Notes: a model not told the origin generated them from the letters alone. Shown: positions 1 through 6,384, numbered from the stretch's first letter. The stretch: DNA of 11,542 nt from an uncultured Psychrobacillus sp. (GCA_934234185.1 CAKQHO010000109.1:1-11542); one strand, 5' to 3'. A program made the numbers and translations.

Positions 1-73
1 GGAAGTAGTTCAGTGGTAGAACACCACCTTGCCAAGGTGGGGGTCGCGAGTTCGAACCTCGTCTTCCGCTCCA
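1..73 (+). tRNA. tRNA-Gly (anticodon GCC), 5' end cut by the window edge
   Basis: The cloverleaf lacks only its first two bases: the 3' acceptor strand CTTCCGC (63-69) calls for GCGGAAG, but the window opens at GGAAG. The anticodon stem CACCTT/AAGGTGG presents GCC at 31-33. The T-loop TTCGAAC is canonical and CCA is encoded at 71-73. It belongs to a tightly packed tRNA cluster, with Cys and Leu genes following within about 100 bases, so it is probably cotranscribed from a promoter left of the window. Confidence 0.95.
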
Positions 74-78
74 AATTA

Positions 79-152
79 GGCGGCATAGCCAAGTGGTAAG
101 GCACAGGTCTGCAACACCTTTATCACCGGTTCAAATCCGGTTGCCGCCTCCA
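79..152 (+). tRNA. tRNA-Cys (anticodon GCA)
   Basis: The acceptor strand GGCGGCA (79-85) pairs with the strand just before the discriminator base, and CCA is encoded at 150-152. The anticodon is GCA at 111-113, in a loop CTGCAAC. The anticodon stem reads CAGGT/ACCTT, so its outermost pair is a C-U mismatch. The T arm CCGGTTCAAATCCGG is good. The gene lies five bases after the Gly tRNA, as in Bacillus tRNA clusters where Gly, Cys and Leu are adjacent. Confidence 0.95.
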
Positions 153-173
153 ATTTTATTTAATTATCTCTTT

Positions 174-255
174 GCCGGTGTGGCGGAATTGGCAGACGCG
201 CGGGACTCAAAATCCCGTTCTTTCGAGAGTGTCGGTTCGACCCCGACCACCGGTA
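174..255 (+). tRNA. tRNA-Leu (anticodon CAA), long variable arm, CCA not encoded
   Basis: This is a class II tRNA of 82 bases. The acceptor strand GCCGGTG (174-180) pairs with CACCGGT (248-254), with a G-U pair at position 1. The anticodon stem CGGGA/TCCCG encloses CTCAAAA, giving anticodon CAA at 208-210. The variable arm carries a short hairpin, and the T arm GTCGGTTCGACCCCGAC is canonical. The discriminator A255 is followed by TTAAA, so CCA must be added after transcription, unlike its two neighbours. From family knowledge, wobble C34 of this isoacceptor is a substrate of TrmL, whose gene lies at 8888-9361. Confidence 0.95.
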
Positions 256-263
256 TTAAATTT

Positions 264-301
264 AAAGCTCACTACCTTTACAAAGGGTAGTGAGCTTTTT
301 G
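264..301 (+). terminator. Intrinsic terminator of the tRNA cluster
   Basis: AAAGCTCACTACC (264-276) pairs perfectly with GGTAGTGAGCTTT (286-298), and the stem extends inward to a loop of about three bases. A T-run covers 296-300. It lies nine bases after the last tRNA and closes the transcript. Confidence 0.93.
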
Positions 302-560
302 TATTTTGTTAAAGTAATATATCAGAGCCTATGGAGCTCCATTCCTAGCTTAAGACATCTTAGTATTTCAGTCTCTTATTAGTTATAATCAGCATGTCAA
401 AGAATGCCTCTACATACTGATGATAATGATCAATCCTTTATAAAGAACGGTTTAGAAGTGTAAAACAGTAAAGGCTAAGTGTTTGCAATATAAGATAAAT
501 ATTACTTCTTTACTTTATATTTTATAAGATAAGCACCATACTATCTAAAATCAAAAGAGA
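302..560. other. Intergenic stretch with no recognisable gene
   Basis: This AT-rich stretch lies between the tRNA terminator and the phosphatase gene. I find no open frame with a credible ribosome binding site, no RNA fold and no convincing paired -35/-10 promoter. The only structured element is a perfect 12-base palindrome, ATGGAGCTCCAT, at 331-342, of unknown significance. The phosphatase promoter presumably lies here but cannot be pointed to. No integrase gene or attachment-site repeat is visible beside the tRNA cluster. Confidence 0.6.
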
Positions 561-572
561 TAGGTGGAAAAA

Positions 573-1865
573 ATGAAAAGAAAAGCGCTTATAGCTATCG
601 GATGTATAGTTATTGTTTTGTTGGGAGTAGTTCTCGGTATCTCCATGTCTCCGACTAAAAAATTAAGTAAAATCTCGAGCACCCATGTGAATAAACCTGT
701 TGTCCTCATTGTTATTGATTCGTTAATGACTAAGCCTTTACAAGAGATTATTAAGGAAGGAGAGGCTCCTGCTTTTTCATTTTTAATAGAGAACGGAAAT
801 TTTTATCCAGAGATTATTAGTTCGTATCCAACTATGTCTGTCACAATAGACAGTACCCTGTTAACAGGGACATATTCAGACCAGCATAAAATACCTGGGC
901 TAATTTGGTTTAACGAGGATGAGAGGAGAATGGTGAGCTATGGTAGTGGTATAAGAGAGATATGGGACAATGGAGTGAAAAATGTAGCAACAGATAGTGT
1001 AATTTATTTAAATGAAGATCACCTCAGTAAAAATGTTCGAACAATATATGAAGAACTAGAAAATATGAACATACAATCAGCTTCTATTAATGGTCTATTA
1101 TATCGTGGCAGCATATCCCACAAATTAAATGTCCCAAGTCTTATTTCTTTCATAGATTTATTGCCTAGAGATATTGATGTAAGCGCCCCAGACATTTTAT
1201 CTCTGGGGGCATTATCTCAATATAACCCTAAAAATGATTGGAATAAGGTTAGCTGGAAGCGTATGGGAGTTAACAACGACTTCACTGTCAACGAGCTTAC
1301 TTATTTATTGGAACAAAAGAAGCTCCCTTCCTTTACCCTTGCCTACTTGCCTGATGCAGATGCTTCTATTCATAAAAATGGACCCAATGACACATCGGGA
1401 ATTCAAAAGGCAGATCAATCATTACAAAAGCTATTAAATAGCTTTGACTCGTGGGAGAAGGCAGTTCAAGAGGTTACCTGGATCATTCTCGGAGATAGCG
1501 GACAATCATTTGTTAAAGAAGAGAAGCATGAAGCTTTAATAGATCTAAATGACTTGCTGAAGGAATATACATTTTTTCAAAAAGGACAGAAGAATGCACA
1601 GCTGGCTTTAGGGGTTAATGAAAGGATGGCATACGTTTATTTAATGGATGAAAAAATAAACGTCCCTGATATAGTGGGAATTCTTCAGAAGGATGAACGA
1701 ATTGGCTTTATTGCCTGGAGAGATAAGCAAACTCACTATGTACGTAGCTCACAAAGCAAGGAAGACTTCACATTTAGTCCTGTTGGACCCTATATTGATG
1801 AATATGAGCAAACATGGCAGATAGATGGTGATATGTCTATTCTAGATATAAAAACGAATGAATGA
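573..1865 (+). CDS. Alkaline phosphatase / type I phosphodiesterase family protein, C-terminally truncated by an in-frame TGA
   Basis: The product resembles the membrane-anchored phosphatase/nucleotide-pyrophosphatase superfamily, which hydrolyses phosphate mono- or diesters using two metal ions. Numbering is from the ATG at 573. I prefer this start because AGGTGG lies five bases upstream, whereas an upstream GTG at 564 sits inside that site. Residues 2-25 are a basic then hydrophobic signal or membrane anchor, so the domain should be outside the cell. Visible motifs are VLIVIDS (metal ligand D49), YPTMS (probable nucleophile T87), D263-ASI-H267-KNG (metal ligands) and GDSGQ (D308). The last replaces the usual Asp-His pair with Asp-Ser. 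The frame stops at codon 431 (TGA, 1863-1865), before the conserved C-terminal HGSLH region. Function is therefore doubtful unless the stop is read through. Natural substrate unknown. Confidence 0.8.
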   Translation: MKRKALIAIGCIVIVLLGVVLGISMSPTKKLSKISSTHVNKPVVLIVIDSLMTKPLQEIIKEGEAPAFSFLIENGNFYPEIISSYPTMSVTIDSTLLTGTYSDQHKIPGLIWFNEDERRMVSYGSGIREIWDNGVKNVATDSVIYLNEDHLSKNVRTIYEELENMNIQSASINGLLYRGSISHKLNVPSLISFIDLLPRDIDVSAPDILSLGALSQYNPKNDWNKVSWKRMGVNNDFTVNELTYLLEQKKLPSFTLAYLPDADASIHKNGPNDTSGIQKADQSLQKLLNSFDSWEKAVQEVTWIILGDSGQSFVKEEKHEALIDLNDLLKEYTFFQKGQKNAQLALGVNERMAYVYLMDEKINVPDIVGILQKDERIGFIAWRDKQTHYVRSSQSKEDFTFSPVGPYIDEYEQTWQIDGDMSILDIKTNE

Positions 1866-2141
1866 GAAGCTATACGCTATTCATCGTACCCTGATGCTCT
1901 TGCAAGGCTGCAAGGAGCTCTTAATTCTCAAACAGGAAAGTTTATTATAGTTGATGCCAAGCCTTCATATGAGTTCGTAGAAAAACATAGTCATAACCAT
2001 GTAGGTGGAGGAGCACATGGGTCGCTTCATCGAGAAGATTCGGTTGTTCCACTTATTGTAACGGGAGAAGTAGAGTCACCACCCTCTAATCGGCTTGTTG
2101 ATATAAAAAAGTGGATCTTGGAAATCTTGAGTGGCTCGTAA
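1866..2141 (+). pseudogene. Stranded C-terminal part of the phosphatase gene, in frame after the TGA
   Basis: These 91 codons continue the same frame directly after the TGA and end at TAA (2139-2141). They encode the family's C-terminal segment: YPDALARLQGALNSQ, then FIIVDAKPSYEFV, then GGGAHGSLH with H482 and H486 in full-length numbering, then VVPLIVTG. The first histidine of that block matches the position of the last metal ligand in the family. No Shine-Dalgarno sequence or good start codon would let it be translated on its own. The frame is otherwise undamaged, so the interruption is a single substitution (for instance from CGA or TGG) rather than a frameshift. It could be recent decay, a readthrough site or a sequencing error. 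Confidence 0.8.
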
Positions 2142-2256
2142 GTGGCTTATCCATATTTTTTTTCTAAAGTATGTTTTATTTAGTCGTATAGGGGAATTAT
2201 TAAAGTACAACAAACGTAGATTGTATTATTGATGACTAGAGAGAGGGAGAATAACT

Positions 2257-2388
2257 ATGGTTAAGATTTACAATTTTATTTTCGATGGAAAGATTATTGA
2301 GGTAAAGGCAAAAACAAAAGTAGAAGCTGAAAAAATGGCTAAAGGTATCTACAAAGAAATAAAGGAAGAACAGCTACAGCAGCAATAA
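2257..2388 (+). CDS. Small 43-residue protein of unknown function
   Basis: A short gene starts at ATG 2257 behind GAGAGGGAG (2240-2248) and ends at TAA 2386-2388. The product begins MVKIYNFIFDGKIIEVKAKT and ends KEIKEEQLQQQ. The first half alternates hydrophobic and polar residues, as in a beta hairpin. The second half (KVEAEKMAKGIYKEIKEEQ) is a charged amphipathic helix. There is no signal peptide or membrane segment, so it should be cytoplasmic. A TATTAT hexamer at 2224-2229 could be its -10 box, but no good -35 is seen. The 5' arm of its terminator lies inside the last codons, which supports a real short transcription unit. I do not recognise the family. Confidence 0.6.
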   Translation: MVKIYNFIFDGKIIEVKAKTKVEAEKMAKGIYKEIKEEQLQQQ

Positions 2389-2401
2389 GCTGTTGTTTTT
2401 T
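2369..2401 (+). terminator. Terminator of the 43-residue gene, overlapping its 3' end
   Basis: AACAGCT (2369-2375) pairs perfectly with AGCTGTT (2388-2394) across a 12-base loop that contains most of the final codons and stop. A T-run follows at 2396-2401. Confidence 0.7.
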
Positions 2402-2407
2402 ATAGGG

Positions 2408-2440
2408 AGGATAGAGGAAAACAATCCTCTATCCTTTTTT
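2408..2440 (+). terminator. Strong intrinsic terminator
   Basis: AGGATAGAGGA (2408-2418) pairs perfectly with TCCTCTATCCT (2425-2435) around a six-base loop, followed by T residues to 2440. It is a second stop signal only seven bases after the first, on the same strand. Confidence 0.88.
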
Positions 2441-2469
2441 AAAAGGTAAGACAAAATATAATTTTTACC

Positions 2470-2498
2470 ACCCTGAGCTTATTCTCAGGGTACTTTTA
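2470..2498 (+). terminator. Third terminator-like hairpin
   Basis: ACCCTGAG (2470-2477) pairs with CTCAGGGT (2484-2491), with loop CTTATT, and is followed by the T-rich ACTTTTATT. On the minus strand the hairpin is not followed by a T-run, so it does not serve the convergent aldolase gene well. Confidence 0.55.
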
Positions 2499-2501
2499 TT
2501 G

Positions 2502-2545
2502 TACGGCTCCAGCGCCTTGCCCCTTCAGAGATAGGTGCTTACGCA
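2502..2545. repeat. Possible fragment of a dispersed Bacillaceae repeat
   Basis: The segment CGGCTCCAGCGCCTTGCCCC (2504-2523) has 16 G or C in 20 bases, in an AT-rich intergenic region, and continues into AGATAGGTGCTTACGCA. From memory, stretches beginning GGCTCCAGCGCC recur between genes in Bacillaceae genomes. No second copy occurs in this window, so the repeat assignment is inference. Confidence 0.35.
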
Positions 2546-2553
2546 TTTCTAAA

Positions 2554-3645
2554 TTAATGTTTTTTCATAATTTCGGAAAGTAAATCGAATGCTTTATGAA
2601 TGTCTTCCTTAGGAAGAGACTCATAAACGTCGCCAATACTTAGCTCAAAGGAGCATATGGAGCTATCTATTTCGTTAACATAAGGAGTAATGGCAATGTT
2701 AGAGGCTGTTTGATAAGTTGAGAGCAACAGTTCTGCCTCTTCCTTTGGCCGATTAATATGTACATGAAACATATTAGAGACAGGGATATCTGGCACCGTT
2801 TTTATATCTGGACAAGCATTGAAAAAGCTGGCAAGCTCTTTGGCATGCTCGTAGTATTGTCCCATTTTATGCGCTCGTTTATTAAAATGATAATCTGCAG
2901 AAATAATATAAGGATACAGGCTAATCAGATTACCGCCGTATCTTTGCTTCCATACTTTCGTTTTCTCCAGAAATTCCTTCTCTCCGGCTAAAATGGCTCC
3001 AGCAATTCCACCAATGCCTTTATAAAAAGAAATATATACACTATCAAAAAGCTCACAGATTTCGCTTGCCGTCTTTTGATAGTAAGGGAGGACCTCTAAT
3101 AATCTTGCGCCATCTAGATGGAGCTTAATGCCTTTCTGCTGGCAATAAGCAGAGATATCCTGAAGAGTTTGCAGACTAGGAAGCTGACCACCAATTTCTC
3201 GTTGAGGAAGCTCTAGCAGAATGCAGGAAACTTCTTCAGACAAGTTTTCTATATCTGTAAACTCAATAACCCTATTTTTGTCCGCTAAAAGTATTGTTTC
3301 AATATGGTGCAGCTCCTTCAATCCATCATGTTCATGAAGCTCTAAATGGCTTAGAGGATGGTAGGCAACTTTTTTAATTCCTTTCTCGTCACACCATACA
3401 CGTAAAGCAATTTGTTGAGCCATCGTTCCACTGGGAAAGAAGATGGCCGCCTCCTTACCTAAAAGACTTGCTATTTTTTCCTGAAACTGGTCGATGATTT
3501 CTCCCGATCCATAAATATCACTAACTTGATTTCCATCGATATTTTCAAATGCTTCTTTTAATACATTTACATTACGTGCTCCATTACCTGAAAATGTATA
3601 GGTAGGTGTATAAAAAGAATCTCTTAATATTTCTGAACTAGTCAT
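2554..3645 (-). CDS. Threonine aldolase family protein (PLP-dependent beta-eliminating lyase)
   Basis: This 363-residue protein belongs to the fold-type I PLP enzymes that split L-threonine or allo-threonine into glycine and acetaldehyde. Motifs from the ATG at 3645 are SDIYGSGE near the N-terminus, FFPSGTMAQQ (about 70-79, phosphate-binding loop), HLDGARL (D178 contacts the PLP ring nitrogen), and SFYKGIGGIAG (K209, the expected Schiff-base lysine). Length fits the family. The start is set by GGGAGG (3653-3658) seven bases upstream of the ATG; an upstream in-frame TTG lies inside that leader and is rejected. It is cytoplasmic and transcribed divergently from proS. Exact substrate is inferred only from the family, so threonine aldolase versus another beta-hydroxy amino acid lyase stays open. 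Confidence 0.85.
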   Translation of the reverse strand: MTSSEILRDSFYTPTYTFSGNGARNVNVLKEAFENIDGNQVSDIYGSGEIIDQFQEKIASLLGKEAAIFFPSGTMAQQIALRVWCDEKGIKKVAYHPLSHLELHEHDGLKELHHIETILLADKNRVIEFTDIENLSEEVSCILLELPQREIGGQLPSLQTLQDISAYCQQKGIKLHLDGARLLEVLPYYQKTASEICELFDSVYISFYKGIGGIAGAILAGEKEFLEKTKVWKQRYGGNLISLYPYIISADYHFNKRAHKMGQYYEHAKELASFFNACPDIKTVPDIPVSNMFHVHINRPKEEAELLLSTYQTASNIAITPYVNEIDSSICSFELSIGDVYESLPKEDIHKAFDLLSEIMKKH

Positions 3646-3674
3646 ATGTAATCCTCCCAAGCTGTTATCCTACT

Positions 3675-3680
3675 ATTATA
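3675..3680 (-). promoter_or_regulatory. Candidate -10 box for the threonine aldolase gene
   Basis: A perfect TATAAT reads on the minus strand about 30 bases upstream of the start codon, leaving a short leader that holds the ribosome binding site. No good -35 hexamer is seen at the expected spacing. Confidence 0.5.
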
Positions 3681-3728
3681 ATGGATAGAGGTAAGAATTA
3701 TTAGTATTTTCTTAAAATCACTACACCA

Positions 3729-3757
3729 TTGTATTAATAAAGCTGTTTTGGTATATT
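3729..3757 (+). promoter_or_regulatory. Sigma-A type promoter of the proS T-box leader
   Basis: TTGTAT (3729-3734) and TATATT (3752-3757) are 17 bases apart, the standard spacing. The transcript would start near 3764, just before Stem I of the T-box, giving a leader of about 265 bases ahead of proS. Confidence 0.7.
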
Positions 3758-3780
3758 ATTAATAATATAAAAATCTTTGA

Positions 3781-4005
3781 AGTGACCAAGTAAATAAGAA
3801 TTGTGTTACAGAAAATATAGCATTTGCTGAGAGCTATATCACCCCTTCTTGTTGAAACCTATCACGGAGATGTTATGCAAACATAACCGATTCGTTTTCG
3901 TTATCAAACGATTAGAGGGCTTAACATGGTTAAGCTAAACTAAGGTGGTACCACGTCTATTCAGCGTAAAGACGTCCTTTTTACAAGGACAGCTTTACGC
4001 TTTTT
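3781..4005 (+). promoter_or_regulatory. T-box riboswitch, proline-specific (CCU specifier)
   Basis: The 14-base T-box core AAGGTGGTACCACG is at 3942-3955. Its TGGT bulge would pair with an uncharged tRNA ending ACCA, that is, with discriminator A. Stem I is visible: lower helix GTGA (3782-3785)/TCAC (3862-3865), AGTA at 3789-3792, and distal helix ATATAGC/GCTATAT (3815-3821, 3833-3839) with loop bases GCTGAGA. On the 3' side of the specifier loop the sequence reads GAA-A-CCT-A, with CCT at 3858-3860, matching the usual T-box pattern and specifying proline. A hairpin GCTTAAC/GTTAAGC follows at 3919-3935. The leader ends in a terminator. Expected behaviour is that uncharged tRNA-Pro stabilises the antiterminator and proS is expressed. 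Confidence 0.93.
3963..4005 (+). terminator. T-box regulated terminator upstream of proS
   Basis: AGCGTAAAG (3963-3971) pairs with CTTTACGCT (3993-4001), with an inner helix GTCCTT/AAGGAC, followed by TTTTT. It lies eight bases after the T-box core and is the alternative to the antiterminator fold. Confidence 0.9.
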
Positions 4006-4028
4006 ATATTTTAAGGAGGGGAATTATC

Positions 4029-5468
4029 ATGACAAATCAACAGCAAAATGATTTTACAAAATGGTATATCGATACGATTCAAAAGGCAGATTTAATGGAT
4101 TACACACCAGTGCGTGGTTGTATTGCCTTTAAACCAGACGGTTATGAAATATGGGAGCATATTCAAGAGGAAATGAATATGCGCTTTAAAGAAACAGGAC
4201 ACCGCAATGCTTATTTCCCAATGCTTATTCCAGAGTCGTTCTTCCAAAAGGAAAAAGATCATATCGAAGGATTTTCTCCAGAGCTTCCTTGGGTTACAGA
4301 GGCTGCAGGTGAAAAATTAGAGGAACGTTTAGCGTTACGCCCAACCTCTGAAACAATGATTGGTCATTTATATTCTGACTGGATTAAGAGCTACCGTGAC
4401 CTACCAGTATTAATCAACCAATGGGCGAACGTATTCCGTTGGGAGAAGAAGACACTTCCTTTCATTCGAACTTCTGAATTCCTATGGCAGGAAGGGCATA
4501 CAGCTCACGTAGACGAAGAGGATGCTCGTAAGGAAACAATGCAAATGTTAAACATCTATAAAGAGGTAGTAGAGGGTCTTTTAGCTATTCCAGTATATGA
4601 TGGGCAAAAGACACCTTCTGAGCGTTTTGCTGGAGCAGTAGATACGTATTCAATCGAAGCAATGATGAGAGACGGAAAAGCAGTTCAAGCTGGTACCTCT
4701 CACTATCTTGGAACAAAGTTTGCTGAAGCATTTGATATTAAATATTTAAACAAAGAAAATAAGCATGAGTATGTGCACACTACTTCATGGGGTACTTCTA
4801 CACGCTTAATCGGATCCGTTATTATGGTACATGGTGATGAACAAGGCTTAGTGTTACCACCACGTATCGCTCCAACACAAGTAGTCTTGGTACCAGTTGG
4901 ACCATGGAAGAAAAACCCTGCAATTGTTGAAAAGCTAGATGAAATCTATGCTGAGCTAAAAGCAAAAGGCATTCGAGTGAAACTAGACGATTCAGATCAA
5001 TCACCAGGCTATAAATTCAATGAGTGGGAGCTAAAAGGCGTACCTGTTCGTATTGAGCTTGGACCACGTGATTTAGAGAACAATCAAGTATTACTAAAAG
5101 CTCGTGACTTATCTGAAAAAGAATCAGTGGAAATTGCAAATGTAGTTAGTCGCATCGAAGAAGAACTAGCTGTTATGCAAACTCGTCTTCTTGAAAAAGC
5201 TCGTGCATTCCGTGATGAAAATTCCCATACACATGTTAATTCTTTAGATGAGTTAAAGGCTCATATTGAAAGCTCTACAGAAAAAGGGGAAATCCCAGGA
5301 TGGATTTTAGCCGGCTGGTGTGGAGATGATGCTTGTGAGGAGCACGTAAAAGACGAAACGAAATTTACAACTCGTAACATTCCTTTCAACCCACCTGCTC
5401 ATAAAGAAACATGCATCAACTGTGGAAAAGAATCAAAACACACAGTATGGTTTGGAAGAGCGTACTAA
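4029..5468 (+). CDS. proS: Prolyl-tRNA synthetase, archaeal/eukaryotic-type (short form, C-terminal zinc domain)
   Basis: This class II aminoacyl-tRNA synthetase charges tRNA-Pro with proline in the cytoplasm. The 479-residue length, the lack of an inserted editing domain and the C-terminal extension mark the archaeal/eukaryotic-like ProRS, not the roughly 570-residue bacterial form. Visible are RPTSE (104-108), the motif 2 region with NVFRWE (R137) and R147, motif 3 around TSTRLIGSVIM (R259), an anticodon-binding domain at about 285-385, and four cysteines C431, C436, C462 and C465 suited to zinc. The protein ends in Tyr, typical of this type. The ATG at 4029 follows AAGGAGG by nine bases. 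A longer frame opening at GTG 3945 begins inside the T-box and is not real. Control is by the upstream T-box. Many bacilli also carry a long-form ProRS elsewhere, so this may be the second copy. Confidence 0.96.
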   Translation: MTNQQQNDFTKWYIDTIQKADLMDYTPVRGCIAFKPDGYEIWEHIQEEMNMRFKETGHRNAYFPMLIPESFFQKEKDHIEGFSPELPWVTEAAGEKLEERLALRPTSETMIGHLYSDWIKSYRDLPVLINQWANVFRWEKKTLPFIRTSEFLWQEGHTAHVDEEDARKETMQMLNIYKEVVEGLLAIPVYDGQKTPSERFAGAVDTYSIEAMMRDGKAVQAGTSHYLGTKFAEAFDIKYLNKENKHEYVHTTSWGTSTRLIGSVIMVHGDEQGLVLPPRIAPTQVVLVPVGPWKKNPAIVEKLDEIYAELKAKGIRVKLDDSDQSPGYKFNEWELKGVPVRIELGPRDLENNQVLLKARDLSEKESVEIANVVSRIEEELAVMQTRLLEKARAFRDENSHTHVNSLDELKAHIESSTEKGEIPGWILAGWCGDDACEEHVKDETKFTTRNIPFNPPAHKETCINCGKESKHTVWFGRAY

Positions 5469-5484
5469 TATAATACTAAAGGTT

Positions 5485-5519
5485 AAATCAGTCATTGTTT
5501 ATTCAATGGCTGATTTTTT
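5485..5519 (+). terminator. Intrinsic terminator after proS
   Basis: AAATCAGTCATTG (5485-5497) pairs with CAATGGCTGATTT (5504-5516) with one G-U pair, a six-base loop and a T-run ending at 5519. It lies 16 bases past the proS stop. Confidence 0.93.
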
Positions 5520-5580
5520 ATGAGATGTTATTATTATCCCACTTTGGTGACATTTAATATTTGAATGAAGGAAATAATAT

Positions 5581-5649
5581 TAACCTCGTAGAATATATTT
5601 ATTGCTAGGTTAAAAGTGAAGCTATTTCGTTACCTAGGCTAAAGTCACT
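5581..5649 (+). promoter_or_regulatory. Inverted-repeat region upstream of the ClbS-like gene
   Basis: Several short inverted repeats lie just upstream of the gene: TAACCT (5581-5586) with AGGTTA (5607-5612), CTAGGT (5605-5610) with ACCTAG (5632-5637), and AGTGA (5615-5619) with TCACT (5645-5649). They could form operator sites or alternative leader hairpins. No clear promoter was identified, so a regulatory role is inference. Confidence 0.3.
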
Positions 5650-5668
5650 AAGAAAAAGGAGAATAGAT

Positions 5669-6187
5669 ATGACTATTACTAATTCTAAAGAGATTTTTTT
5701 AGCAAATATTCAAGAAAGTTTTGATCAACTATTTACAATTATTGAAAGTGTTCCAGCACGTAAACGAAAGCTTTCTGTTGATGTAGAGGACCGTGATAAA
5801 AGCTTTCGAGACGTTCTCATACACTTATATGAATGGCATGCAATGCTTGAAAGATGGTACAACGAGGGAATGAGTGGCGATACGCCTACAATGCCAGCTC
5901 CAGGTTATCAATGGAGAACGGTAAATAAATTAAATTATCAAATTTGGGCAAATTACCAAAGTGAAACATTAACTAATGCTATGAAAAAGGTAAAACTAAG
6001 CCATCACAGAGTCATTAAATTAATTGAATCTCATACATACGAAGAAATCATCACCAAAAAGCGTTATAAATGGACAAAAACAAGTAACCTTTATAGTTAT
6101 TTTGCAGCCAATACGGTTGACCATTACAAATGGGCAATTAGAAAAAGTACAATCATTGCAAAAAAGATCCATGAGTTAGATATATAA
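5669..6187 (+). CDS. ClbS/DfsB family (DUF1706-like) four-helix bundle protein
   Basis: The 172-residue product matches the ClbS/DfsB family in length and layout, a helical bundle of the DinB-like type. Recognisable stretches are DRDKSFRDVLIHLYEWHAML (about 41-60), then YQWRTVNKLNYQIW, then SHHRVIKLIES, then KKRYKWTKTSNLYSYFAAN and a C-terminal DHYKWA. ClbS, named for the colibactin cluster, is a self-protection hydrolase for that genotoxin. Most chromosomal homologues in bacilli have no known substrate, and there is no biosynthetic cluster here. No signal or membrane segment is seen. The ATG at 5669 follows AAAAGGAGA closely. It is a single gene between terminators, so it is probably monocistronic. 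Confidence 0.78.
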   Translation: MTITNSKEIFLANIQESFDQLFTIIESVPARKRKLSVDVEDRDKSFRDVLIHLYEWHAMLERWYNEGMSGDTPTMPAPGYQWRTVNKLNYQIWANYQSETLTNAMKKVKLSHHRVIKLIESHTYEEIITKKRYKWTKTSNLYSYFAANTVDHYKWAIRKSTIIAKKIHELDI

Positions 6188-6253
6188 AGAATGATACAAA
6201 AGCATACAAATAACGTTGCCAAATAAAAGTTTGAAATTACATTAAAAGGTCAC

Positions 6254-6292
6254 AAAAACGCTCCCTCCAAAAAGATGGAGAGGAGCGTTCTT
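6254..6292. terminator. Terminator hairpin between convergent genes, possibly bidirectional
   Basis: AACGCTCCCTCCA (6257-6269) pairs with TGGAGAGGAGCGTT (6276-6289) with one bulged base. On the plus strand it is followed by TTC repeats. On the minus strand it is followed by a short run of U (6254-6258). It lies about 70 bases past the ClbS-like gene and could also end the minus-strand B3/B4 operon. Confidence 0.7.
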
Positions 6293-6384
6293 CATAGCAG
6301 AAGGTCCGGTAATACACTAAAGGTTTGTCATTTGCCATCGCAATGGTTAGTCATTAGTTATTAGTCACAAAGTAAATGGTAAAA

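Noticed and set aside
93..290. Open frame of 65 codons across the Cys and Leu tRNA genes
   Set aside because: It lies over two clear tRNAs and the terminator arm, so it is an RNA-gene artefact.
331..342. Perfect 12-base palindrome ATGGAGCTCCAT as an operator
   Set aside because: It is isolated, with no promoter identified nearby, and such a short palindrome can arise by chance.
1..563. Integrated mobile element at the tRNA cluster
   Set aside because: No integrase, no repeated tRNA 3' end and no compositional shift are seen. The next genes look chromosomal.
1863..1865. TGA as a selenocysteine codon
   Set aside because: The superfamily has no known selenocysteine here, no clear SECIS-like hairpin was recognised just after the codon, and no selenium genes are in the window. 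Simple nonsense mutation is the plainer reading.
1850..1900. Frameshift in the phosphatase gene
   Set aside because: The conserved C-terminal coding continues in the same frame after the TGA, so there is no insertion or deletion.
2758..2991. Plus-strand frame opposite the threonine aldolase gene
   Set aside because: It is antisense to a well-supported gene, lacks a ribosome binding site and shows no recognisable protein features.
5669..6187. ClbS-like gene as part of a genotoxin biosynthetic cluster
   Set aside because: No polyketide or peptide synthetase genes are present, and lone homologues are common in bacilli.
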